A stretch of 51,581 nucleotides of DNA, taken from positions 1 to 51,581 of the forward strand of contig JAYKJB010000059.1 in NCBI GenBank assembly GCA_035285325.1, read 5' to 3'. Numbering within the stretch: the stretch's first letter is position 1; the number at the start of each line of letters is the position of its first letter. This DNA is from Candidatus Sericytochromatia bacterium. GTDB lineage: Bacteria > Cyanobacteriota > Sericytochromatia > S15B-MN24 > JAQBPE01. Below are positions 45,320 to 51,581 of the stretch, one piece after another. The position numbers and the translations under genes are program-made. The notes under the pieces were generated by a model that did no database searches, had not been told where the DNA came from, and saw only the letters and a list, made by a program, of their open reading frames with translations.

Positions 45320-45652
45320 TTACTTGTCGAGCTGTTCGCCCGACTTGGCGATGCGAACCTTGGTTCCATCGGCCAACGTCTTGACCTTGACCCGGGTCGG
45401 CTTTTTGGTGGCGGGATCGATCGGCATGAGCTTGCTCATATCAACCGGCATTTCCTGCTTCACGATGCCGCCCTGAGGATTGGTCATGGAAGGCTTCTGG
45501 TGCTTGGTCCGGACGTTGACGCCCTGCACCACCGCCTGATTGCTCTCTGGATTGACCCGCAAGACCTCACCGGTCTTGCCGCGGTCGCCACCCTCGGCCT
45601 CCTTGCGGCCGGCGGTGACCATCACGATGTCACCCTTCTTGATGCGCTGCAT
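45320..45652 (-). CDS. rplX: 50S ribosomal protein L24
   Basis: 110 residues: MQRIKKGDIVMVTAGRK, KTGEVLRVNPESNQAVVQGVN, HQKPSMTNPQGGIVKQEMPVDMSKL. KOW-type RNA-binding fold; one of the assembly initiators of the 50S. 24 bases after rplN. Confidence 0.97.
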   Translation of the reverse strand: MQRIKKGDIVMVTAGRKEAEGGDRGKTGEVLRVNPESNQAVVQGVNVRTKHQKPSMTNPQGGIVKQEMPVDMSKLMPIDPATKKPTRVKVKTLADGTKVRIAKSGEQLDK

Positions 45653-45676
45653 GGTCGCTGATCTCCAATCGTCTGA

Positions 45677-46045
45677 CTAGATGACTTCCGGAGCCAGCGA
45701 GATGATCTTCATGAAGTTCTTGTCACGAAGCTCGCGGGCGATCGGACCAAACACGCGGGTCCCCCGGGGGTTGTTGTCTTTGTTGATGATGACGGCCGCG
45801 TTCTCATCGAACTTGATGTAAGAGCCGTCGACCCGACGCACGCCCTTGCGGGAGCGAACGACGACGGCCTTGACCACGTCCGACTTCTTCACGGGCATGT
45901 TGGGAATGGCATCCTTCACGACGGCCACGATGATGTCGCCGATGTTGGCGAAGGTGCGGTTACCACCACCCACGACGCGAATGCACATCAGCTCGCGCGC
46001 GCCGGTGTTGTCGGCAACCGTCAATCGGGATTGTTGTTGGATCAT
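45677..46045 (-). CDS. rplN: 50S ribosomal protein L14
   Basis: 122 residues: [69 protein letters not shown]. It forms an intersubunit bridge with the 30S. AAGGA lies about 8 bases before the ATG. 39 bases after rpsQ. Confidence 0.98.
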   Translation of the reverse strand: MIQQQSRLTVADNTGARELMCIRVVGGGNRTFANIGDIIVAVVKDAIPNMPVKKSDVVKAVVVRSRKGVRRVDGSYIKFDENAAVIINKDNNPRGTRVFGPIARELRDKNFMKIISLAPEVI

Positions 46046-46084
46046 GATGAGTGTCCTTCGGTAGCGCCCGACCGGGCGAAAGCC

Positions 46085-46330
46085 TTACTGGGCGCGTTCC
46101 ACGATCTCGATGAGCCGCCACGACTTGTCCTTCGACAGCGGGCGAGTTTCCTCGATCCGGACGACGTCTCCTTCACGCGCGGTGTCTTCCTCATCATGCG
46201 CCTTGAAGGTATTGGTGCGCTTGACGAGCTTCTTGTAACGGCCGTGCGGAACGGTGCTCTCGACCGCCACAACGACAGTCTTTTGCATCTTGTCCGAGAC
46301 GACCTTGCCAGTAATTACACGCTTGGGCAT
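46085..46330 (-). CDS. rpsQ: 30S ribosomal protein S17
   Basis: 81 residues: [72 protein letters not shown]-fold primary binder of the 16S body. 20 bases after rpmC. Confidence 0.98.
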   Translation of the reverse strand: MPKRVITGKVVSDKMQKTVVVAVESTVPHGRYKKLVKRTNTFKAHDEEDTAREGDVVRIEETRPLSKDKSWRLIEIVERAQ

Positions 46331-46350
46331 TGGTTGGTTTCCTTAGTGGT

Positions 46351-46575
46351 CTATTGCGCGGCAGCGGTCGCCTGGGTCTCGCGGAGAACCGTCTGTAAAA
46401 CCGCGATGCGGTTCCGAACTTCGCCGATCTGGGCGGTGTTCTCCAACTGACGGATGGCGAGCTGGAAACGAAGTTTGAACAAGTCTTCCTTGGCTTCCTT
46501 GAGTTTGGCGCGAATGTCGGCCTCCGGCAGGCCTCTGAACTCTTGCAGTTCCTTTTTGCTGGTCTTAGTCTTCAC
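46351..46575 (-). CDS. rpmC: 50S ribosomal protein L29
   Basis: 74 residues from a GTG at 46575 ([17 protein letters not shown]) with GGAGG 7 bases upstream. Longer frames read through rplP in another frame. Two helices with [22 protein letters not shown], the L29 signature, located at the tunnel exit. The start lies 11 bases inside the end of rplP, so translation is coupled. Confidence 0.95.
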   Translation of the reverse strand: MKTKTSKKELQEFRGLPEADIRAKLKEAKEDLFKLRFQLAIRQLENTAQIGEVRNRIAVLQTVLRETQATAAAQ

Positions 46576-47020
46576 GGGCGCCTCCTTCAGCGGCCGCCAA
46601 CTGGGCTTGTTGCTCGGCACGGCTGACAAACTTCGTCGCGATCGGAAGCTTGTGAGCCGCCAAGCGCATCGCTTCACGGGCCAACTCCTCCGTCACCCCG
46701 TTCATCTCGAACAGGATGCGGCCAGGCTTGACCACGGCCACCCAGTACTCGGGCGCACCCTTACCGGAACCCATGCGGGTTTCAGCAGGCTTGGCCGTCA
46801 CGGGCTTGTCAGGGAAAACACGAATCCAGATCTTCCCACCACGCTTGATCGAGCGAGTCATCGCGCGACGCGCGGCCTCGATCTGACGGGAGGTGATCCA
46901 GGCGGGGTCGAGCGCAACCAGGCCGAAATCGCCAAAGTTGACCTGCGTGCCCCGGGTTTCGTGGCCAGAACGGTCGCCACGGTGGTGGCGCCGGAATTTG
47001 GTGCGTTTAGGCATCAACAT
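46565..47020 (-). CDS. rplP: 50S ribosomal protein L16
   Basis: 151 residues: [84 protein letters not shown]. It helps form the A-site tRNA-binding region. The C-terminus has an Ala/Glu-rich extension of about 12 residues. 64 bases after rpsC. Confidence 0.98.
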   Translation of the reverse strand: MLMPKRTKFRRHHRGDRSGHETRGTQVNFGDFGLVALDPAWITSRQIEAARRAMTRSIKRGGKIWIRVFPDKPVTAKPAETRMGSGKGAPEYWVAVVKPGRILFEMNGVTEELAREAMRLAAHKLPIATKFVSRAEQQAQLAAAEGGARED

Positions 47021-47084
47021 GGATGAAATCCTCGGTATAGGGAGCCGCCTCTGGAGGACCAGAGGCGGTCACACCAGCATGCAA

Positions 47085-47837
47085 CTAGTCTTCAGCAGCG
47101 TCTTTCGACTCCGCGGCCCGCTCACGCCGACCACGACCCTCGCCACGCTCGCCCTTATCAGTCCGCTCGCGACGACGCGGTGCGGCGGCTTCGGGAGCCA
47201 CCTCGGCACCAGGGATAACCTCGCCCTTGAAGACCCAGACCTTGACGCCGATCACGCCGTAAACAGTCTGTGCGGTGGCAACGCCATAGTCGATGTCAGC
47301 ACGAAGGGTATGGAGGGGAATCCGCCCCTCGCGCATCCACTCGGTGCGGGCAATTTCAGCGCCACCAAGACGCCCGGCCACCATGACCTTGATGCCCTTG
47401 GCACCCGACTTCATGGCCCGCATCATGGCCTGCTTCATCGCGCGACGGAAAGCGATTCGCTTCTCGAGCTGAGACGCGATGGACTCAGCCACCAGAACGG
47501 CGTCGGCCTCGATGCGCGTCACTTCCTGCACGTTGATCTGAACCTTCTTGTTGGTCAGACCCGCCAGGTCCTTGCGAAGCTGGTCGATACCTTGACCGCC
47601 ACGACCGACGATCACACCAGGCTTCGCGGTGAAGATGTTGACGTCCACCTGATCGGCCTTGCGCTCGATGTCGACCCGAGAAATCCCGGCAGCATGAAGC
47701 TTGCTCTTGACGAAGGAACGAATCTTATCGTCTTCCAGCACGATGGCCGGATAGTTCTTGGGTTCCGCGAACCAGCGGCTGGACCAGGTCCGGTTGATCC
47801 CCAGGCGCATGCCAATGGGATGAATCTTCTGCCCCAT
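47085..47837 (-). CDS. rpsC: 30S ribosomal protein S3
   Basis: 250 residues: [20 protein letters not shown]-domain [17 protein letters not shown], and C-terminal domain [24 protein letters not shown], then [14 protein letters not shown]. It ends in a roughly 35-residue Arg/Glu-rich acidic-basic extension beyond the family core. Forms the mRNA entry site with S4 and S5. Six bases after rplV. Confidence 0.98.
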   Translation of the reverse strand: MGQKIHPIGMRLGINRTWSSRWFAEPKNYPAIVLEDDKIRSFVKSKLHAAGISRVDIERKADQVDVNIFTAKPGVIVGRGGQGIDQLRKDLAGLTNKKVQINVQEVTRIEADAVLVAESIASQLEKRIAFRRAMKQAMMRAMKSGAKGIKVMVAGRLGGAEIARTEWMREGRIPLHTLRADIDYGVATAQTVYGVIGVKVWVFKGEVIPGAEVAPEAAAPRRRERTDKGERGEGRGRRERAAESKDAAED

Positions 47838-47843
47838 GACGCG

Positions 47844-48206
47844 TTACTCCTTGCTCTCGCTGCCGCGCACGCCAAGCGTGTCGGAAACGACAATGGTGAT
47901 GTGACTGGTGCGCTTCTTGATCGGGAAGGCGCGGCCCTGCGCGTGGGGTTGGAACCGCTTCAACGTGGGCCCCTGGTCGACGAAAGCTTCCTTGACGAAA
48001 AGCTTGGCGGCAGGAACCTGGTGGTTGTTTTCCGCATTGGCGATCGCCGACTTGAGGATCTTGCCGAGCACCTGGGCCGCAGCGTGCGGCAAGAAGTTCA
48101 GCATGGTCTGAGCCTCGAGCGCCTTCTTGCCCCGAATCTGGTCCAGCACGCGGCGGACCTTCAAGGGGGACATCCGGACGTATTTCACACTCGATTGAGT
48201 TTGCAT
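47844..48206 (-). CDS. rplV: 50S ribosomal protein L22
   Basis: 120 residues: VKYVRMSPLKVRRVLDQIRGK, SAIANAENNHQVPAAKLFVKEAFVDQGPTLKRFQPHAQGRAFPI with the conserved loop reaching into the exit tunnel, then KKRTSHITIVVSD. 19 bases after rpsS. Confidence 0.98.
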   Translation of the reverse strand: MQTQSSVKYVRMSPLKVRRVLDQIRGKKALEAQTMLNFLPHAAAQVLGKILKSAIANAENNHQVPAAKLFVKEAFVDQGPTLKRFQPHAQGRAFPIKKRTSHITIVVSDTLGVRGSESKE

Positions 48207-48225
48207 CTAACTATCCTCCCCTGAC

Positions 48226-48498
48226 CTAGCGACCGCGCTCTTGGCCAGCATGCCCCTTGAAGAGGCGCGTGGGAGCAAACTCGCCCAGCTTGTGACCAAT
48301 CATCTGTTCGGTGATGTAGATGGGCACGTGCTTCCGGCCGTTGTACACGGCAATCGTGTGACCAATCATGGCGGGCACGATGGTCGAGGCGCGTGACCAG
48401 GTCTTGACGACCTTCTTTTCGTTTCGGCCGTTCATGACCTCGATGCGCTTGGCAAGCGAGGGATGAATGAACGGACCCTTTTTCAGTGAACGAGACAT
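48226..48498 (-). CDS. rpsS: 30S ribosomal protein S19
   Basis: 90 residues: [70 protein letters not shown]. Binds the 16S head with S13. 13 bases after rplB. Confidence 0.98.
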   Translation of the reverse strand: MSRSLKKGPFIHPSLAKRIEVMNGRNEKKVVKTWSRASTIVPAMIGHTIAVYNGRKHVPIYITEQMIGHKLGEFAPTRLFKGHAGQERGR

Positions 48499-48511
48499 CG
48501 ATGGCTCCTAA

Positions 48512-49336
48512 TTAACGGGACCGCTCACGGACGATGAACTTGCTCGAGACCTTCTTCCGAACGGTCTTGAAGCCCATCGCGGGTTTGCCCCAGGGGGTCT
48601 GCGGCTTGCCACCAATGGGTGACTTGCCCTCACCACCGCCATGGGGGTGGTCGCACGCGTTCATAACCACGCCACGCACAGTCGGGCGAACGCCCATCCA
48701 CCGCTTACGCCCGGCCTTACCAAGCTTCATGTTCTTGGCGTCGATGTTACCGACCTGGCCGATCGTCGCGATGCAATCCATATGGACCATACGCTGCTCC
48801 CCGCTAGGGAGCTTCACCTGAGCATATTCACCGTCTTTGGCCACCAGCTGAGCCATCGCACCGGCAGCGCGAACGATCTGTCCGCCCTTCCCCTTGCGCA
48901 GCTCGATGTTGTGGATATTGGTACCAAGCGGAATGTTGCGCAAAGGCAACGCGTTGCCCACCTTGATATCGGCATCGGGAGAGGCGATGATCACCATCCC
49001 CACTTCGAGACCGACGGGGGCGAGCACATAACGCTTCTCACCGTCCACGTAATTGACCAAAGCGATGCGGGCGTTGCGGTTGGGATCGTACTCGATGGTG
49101 ACGACCTTACCGGGAACTCCGACTTTGTTGCGCTTGAAGTCGATCACACGGTAATGACGCTTGTGGCCGCCGCCGCGATGACGAGTGGTGACGATGCCCT
49201 GGGCATTGCGACCAGCCTTGGACTTCAGTGGCGTGAGAAGTGACTTCTCCGGGCGATCCGTGGTGAGTTCTTCGAACGTGCTCTTGCTCATGCCCCGCTG
49301 TCCGGGGGTCATGGGCCGTAGCTTCTTGATAGGCAT
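48512..49336 (-). CDS. rplB: 50S ribosomal protein L2
   Basis: 274 residues: [69 protein letters not shown], the last containing the conserved His of the peptidyl-transferase neighbourhood. Needed for subunit association. 16 bases after rplW. Confidence 0.98.
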   Translation of the reverse strand: MPIKKLRPMTPGQRGMSKSTFEELTTDRPEKSLLTPLKSKAGRNAQGIVTTRHRGGGHKRHYRVIDFKRNKVGVPGKVVTIEYDPNRNARIALVNYVDGEKRYVLAPVGLEVGMVIIASPDADIKVGNALPLRNIPLGTNIHNIELRKGKGGQIVRAAGAMAQLVAKDGEYAQVKLPSGEQRMVHMDCIATIGQVGNIDAKNMKLGKAGRKRWMGVRPTVRGVVMNACDHPHGGGEGKSPIGGKPQTPWGKPAMGFKTVRKKVSSKFIVRERSR

Positions 49337-49352
49337 TTGCTTTCAGGCCTCC

Positions 49353-49649
49353 CTAGACCGAACCGTAGAAGTCGATCGTGCTGCCCTCAGCGAGCTTCAC
49401 GTAAGCCTTCTTGGTCTTAACGAGCGACTCAATCCTACCGCCCGTGCGTTTGCGAACCTTCTTCACGCGCTTCATCGCGGACGTGTTGACATCCACCACG
49501 TCGACGTTGAAAAGCAACTTCGCGGCGCGCGCGATGTCGATCTTGTTCGCCTTCCGATCCACTTCGAAACAGTAGGTGTTGTTCTCGTTGAGCGCCGTGT
49601 TCTTCTCAGTGATCAGGGGGCGCTTGATCACATTGTACAGGTCGGTCAT
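49353..49649 (-). CDS. rplW: 50S ribosomal protein L23
   Basis: 98 residues: NVIKRPLITEKNTALNENNTY, FEVDRKANKIDIARAAKLLFNVDVVDVNT, and the extended loop KKVRKRTGGRIESLVKTKKAYVKL. It docks trigger factor and SRP at the tunnel exit. Its ATG overlaps the rplD stop by four bases (ATGA). Confidence 0.98.
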   Translation of the reverse strand: MTDLYNVIKRPLITEKNTALNENNTYCFEVDRKANKIDIARAAKLLFNVDVVDVNTSAMKRVKKVRKRTGGRIESLVKTKKAYVKLAEGSTIDFYGSV

Positions 49650-50269
49650 GCCTTGAACACCTCTTCGATATGACGGAGGGCTTCTTCAGTCGCGACGACC
49701 CGATCGGCCGCAAGGAGGTCCTTGACGCTGAGATTGGAAGCCAGCACCAGCTTGACGTCTTTCAGATTACGAGCCGAGAGCGAGAGCGCCTGGTCGGCCG
49801 ACTTGACCAGCAACAACACCTTACCTTGGACCTGAAGCTTGCCCAGGAAAGCCACCAGCGATTTGGTGGATGGGGCTTCGATACCGAAAGAGGAGACGGC
49901 GATGGTGTCGGCAATCTTGGCCAACAGGGCGGAGCGGAGAGCCAACCGACGGGACTTCACCGACAGGTTCAAAGAGAACTTGCGGGGCTTGGGCCCGAAG
50001 ATGACGCCGCCATGACGCCACAGGGGGGAGCGAATGGAGCCAGCGCGAGCATTGCCCGTTCCCTTCTGCTTCCAAGGCTTCTTCCCGCCGCCACTCACCT
50101 CGGAGCGGGTCAGCGTGCTGGCGGTACCGGCCCGCTTGTGACGCAGTTGACGAATCACGTGGAGGTGCATCAGGTGCACGTGGGGGGCCTCAGGCAAGAA
50201 AGCCTCGGCGAAGGCAAAGGAGCCAGCCTTGGTGCCCTTGGCATCAAAAATTTGAATCGTTCCAGCCAT
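49646..50269 (-). CDS. rplD: 50S ribosomal protein L4
   Basis: 207 residues: HVIRQLRHKRAGTASTLTRSEVSGGGKKPWKQKGTGNARAGSIRSPLWRHGGVIFGPKPR, the tunnel-loop signature, then LALRSALLAKI and ASNLSVKDLLAADRVVATEEAL at the end. In E. coli L4 is the S10-operon autoregulator. Nine bases after rplC. Confidence 0.98.
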   Translation of the reverse strand: MAGTIQIFDAKGTKAGSFAFAEAFLPEAPHVHLMHLHVIRQLRHKRAGTASTLTRSEVSGGGKKPWKQKGTGNARAGSIRSPLWRHGGVIFGPKPRKFSLNLSVKSRRLALRSALLAKIADTIAVSSFGIEAPSTKSLVAFLGKLQVQGKVLLLVKSADQALSLSARNLKDVKLVLASNLSVKDLLAADRVVATEEALRHIEEVFKA

Positions 50270-50278
50270 GTCGGCCTC

Positions 50279-50911
50279 CTACTTCCCAACTCGAACGGTC
50301 GGGCGAACAATCAAGATGCCACCCTCGGCGCCAGGCAAGCCGCCCTTGATCAAAAGAAGATTGCGGTCCGCGTCCACGCCAACCACTGTCAGCTTCTTTA
50401 CGGTGACCTGCTCGGCGCCCATGCGGCCAGCCATCTTGCGGCCCTTGTAGACGCGACTCGGCGTGGTGCCCGCACCGATCGAGCCAGGATGCCGGTGGAA
50501 CTTGGAACCGTGCGACATCGGCCCGCGGCCGGCGTTCCACCGCTTCTGAAGACCCGCAAACCCTTTACCGATGGACGTGCCGGTCACATCGACCAGCTGC
50601 CCGGCCGAAAACAGGTCCGCCTTGATCTCGGAACCCACCTCGTAGCCAGCGACGTCGAGACGGAACTCACGCAACACCTGGGCAGGCTTCAAGCCGGCCT
50701 TGGCGAAGTGACCCTTCTCACCCTGGGACAGACGCGATTCCTTCGCCGAACCGTAGCCAACCTGGACAGCGTCATAGCCGTCGGTCGCCGCGGTCTTCTT
50801 TTGAACGACCGTGCAAGGACCAGCCTGCACAACCGTCACGGGGATGGCGCGCCCCTCTTCATCAAAGATCGTCGTCATGCCGACCTTTTGGCCAATCAAA
50901 CCCATCGCCAT
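50279..50911 (-). CDS. rplC: 50S ribosomal protein L3
   Basis: 210 residues: [79 protein letters not shown] (the tip reaching the peptidyl-transferase centre). AGGAGG lies 12 bases before the ATG at 50911, a rather long spacing; the ATG at 50905 is a possible second start. The 125-base leader from rpsJ holds a small CTATCT/AGATAG hairpin and no convincing promoter. Confidence 0.97.
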   Translation of the reverse strand: MAMGLIGQKVGMTTIFDEEGRAIPVTVVQAGPCTVVQKKTAATDGYDAVQVGYGSAKESRLSQGEKGHFAKAGLKPAQVLREFRLDVAGYEVGSEIKADLFSAGQLVDVTGTSIGKGFAGLQKRWNAGRGPMSHGSKFHRHPGSIGAGTTPSRVYKGRKMAGRMGAEQVTVKKLTVVGVDADRNLLLIKGGLPGAEGGILIVRPTVRVGK

Positions 50912-51036
50912 ATACTTTCTTTTCCTCCTAGATGCCGGGCGTTTGCTGCCGGGAATCTATCTATCTGAATGAGATAGCCCTGCGGCTGTGAACACAGGGG
51001 GGTCCTCACCCAGGATGCCAATCGCGAGACTGACAG

Positions 51037-51345
51037 TTACAGCTTGACCACGATATCCACACCGGCGGGGAGATCCAAGCGCATCAGCGCCTCAGCCGTC
51101 TTGTGCGTCGGCTCGAGAATGTCGATCAACCGCTTGTGGGTCCGGGTCTCAAAATGCTCACGAGACTTCTTGTCCACGTGTGGGGAACGATTCACGCAAT
51201 AGATGGCCTTGTGGGTCGGAAGGGGAATAGGCCCCACGACCGCAGCACCCGTGCGCTTGGCAGTCTCCACAATCTGCTCGGACGACTTGTCCAGCAAGCG
51301 ATGGTCAAAAGCCTTGAGCCGAATACGAATCTTTTGTTGAGCCAT
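51037..51345 (-). CDS. rpsJ: 30S ribosomal protein S10 (NusE)
   Basis: 102 residues: [72 protein letters not shown]. It also acts in transcription antitermination with NusB. It follows tuf by 107 bases, which contain a strong hairpin. GAGGT lies about 10 bases before the ATG at 51345. Confidence 0.98.
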   Translation of the reverse strand: MAQQKIRIRLKAFDHRLLDKSSEQIVETAKRTGAAVVGPIPLPTHKAIYCVNRSPHVDKKSREHFETRTHKRLIDILEPTHKTAEALMRLDLPAGVDIVVKL

Positions 51346-51413
51346 TTTAACAGAACCTCTAGGGTGGCGTCCAATCAGCCCTTCGGCTTACAGGAACGCA
51401 TAAAGTGAGCGAA

Positions 51414-51440
51414 GGCGTGGGCGACCAGGCCGCCCACGCC
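51414..51440 (-). terminator. Hairpin after tuf
   Basis: On the minus strand, 13 bases after the tuf stop, a perfect 10-bp GC-rich stem (51431-51440 with 51414-51423) with a 7-base loop. The following sequence TTCGCTCACTTTATG is only moderately U-rich, so termination may be partial, lowering readthrough from tuf into rpsJ. Confidence 0.5.
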
Positions 51441-51452
51441 GCCCGAGGAGGA

Positions 51453-51581
51453 TCAGACCTTGATGGAGGCCACGACGCCAGCACCCACCGTGCGGCCGCC
51501 CTCGCGGATCGCGAAGCGCATGCCCTGCTCGATGGCCACCGGCGTGATCAGCTCGATCTCCATCTGGATGTTGTCGCCGGG
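51453..51581 (-). CDS. tuf: Elongation factor Tu, C-terminal fragment (cut by window edge)
   Basis: 43 codons at the right edge read from the minus strand: [40 protein letters not shown] and terminal KV, identical in pattern to the end of domain 3 of bacterial EF-Tu. The 5' part lies outside. A str-operon-type neighbourhood (fusA, rpsG, rpsL) is expected beyond the edge. Confidence 0.97.
   Translation of the reverse strand, partial: PGDNIQMEIELITPVAIEQGMRFAIREGGRTVGAGVVASIKV

Overview
This is a GC-rich, almost entirely minus-strand bacterial chromosome segment. The right-hand 18 kb is a single syntenic ribosomal-protein block, read right to left: tuf (3' end) - rpsJ - rplC-D-W-B - rpsS - rplV - rpsC - rplP - rpmC - rpsQ - rplN-X-E - rpsN - rpsH - rplF-R - rpsE - rpmD - rplO - secY - adk - map - rpmJ - rpsM - rpsK - rpsD - rpoA - rplQ - truA - rplM - rpsI. 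It ends in a textbook intrinsic terminator. infA is absent from its usual place between map and rpmJ.

The left-hand 33 kb holds core metabolism and replication genes (a serA/class V aminotransferase pair, dnaX) mixed with accessory envelope and signalling genes. These are four predicted lipoproteins, an outer-membrane-barrel-like protein, three consecutive type IV prepilin-like proteins (one of 1356 residues), a large FtsA/PilM-like actin homologue, an S26-peptidase/nucleotidyltransferase fusion, and an 1837-residue Ser/Thr kinase - ATPase - repeat - GAF - GAF - HD-GYP protein beside a degenerate PPM phosphatase. The only plus-strand gene is a GH36 alpha-galactosidase, convergent with the ribosomal block.

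Organism: lipoproteins and a protein ending in a barrel-like Phe-terminated strand suggest a diderm. The octamer GCGATCGC (HIP1, a cyanobacterial hallmark) occurs about 27 times by eye, far above chance, yet rpmD (L30), which Cyanobacteria lack, is present and rpsD lies in the alpha cluster. A non-photosynthetic relative of Cyanobacteria (Sericytochromatia-like) is my best guess. That is inference, not proof.

How the genes fit together: the right block makes ribosomes, the secretion channel and RNA polymerase alpha. serA and the aminotransferase probably form a short serine-biosynthesis operon. The prepilin trio probably forms one surface appendage or pseudopilus set that borrows assembly machinery encoded elsewhere. 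The kinase/HD-GYP and PPM-like genes look like a signalling pair. The PLD lipoprotein and the DUF3465 lipoprotein are translationally coupled. No tRNA, rRNA, CRISPR array, insertion sequence or phage gene was recognised. No gap longer than 300 bases lacks a gene; the longest (530-827) carries a near-consensus promoter.
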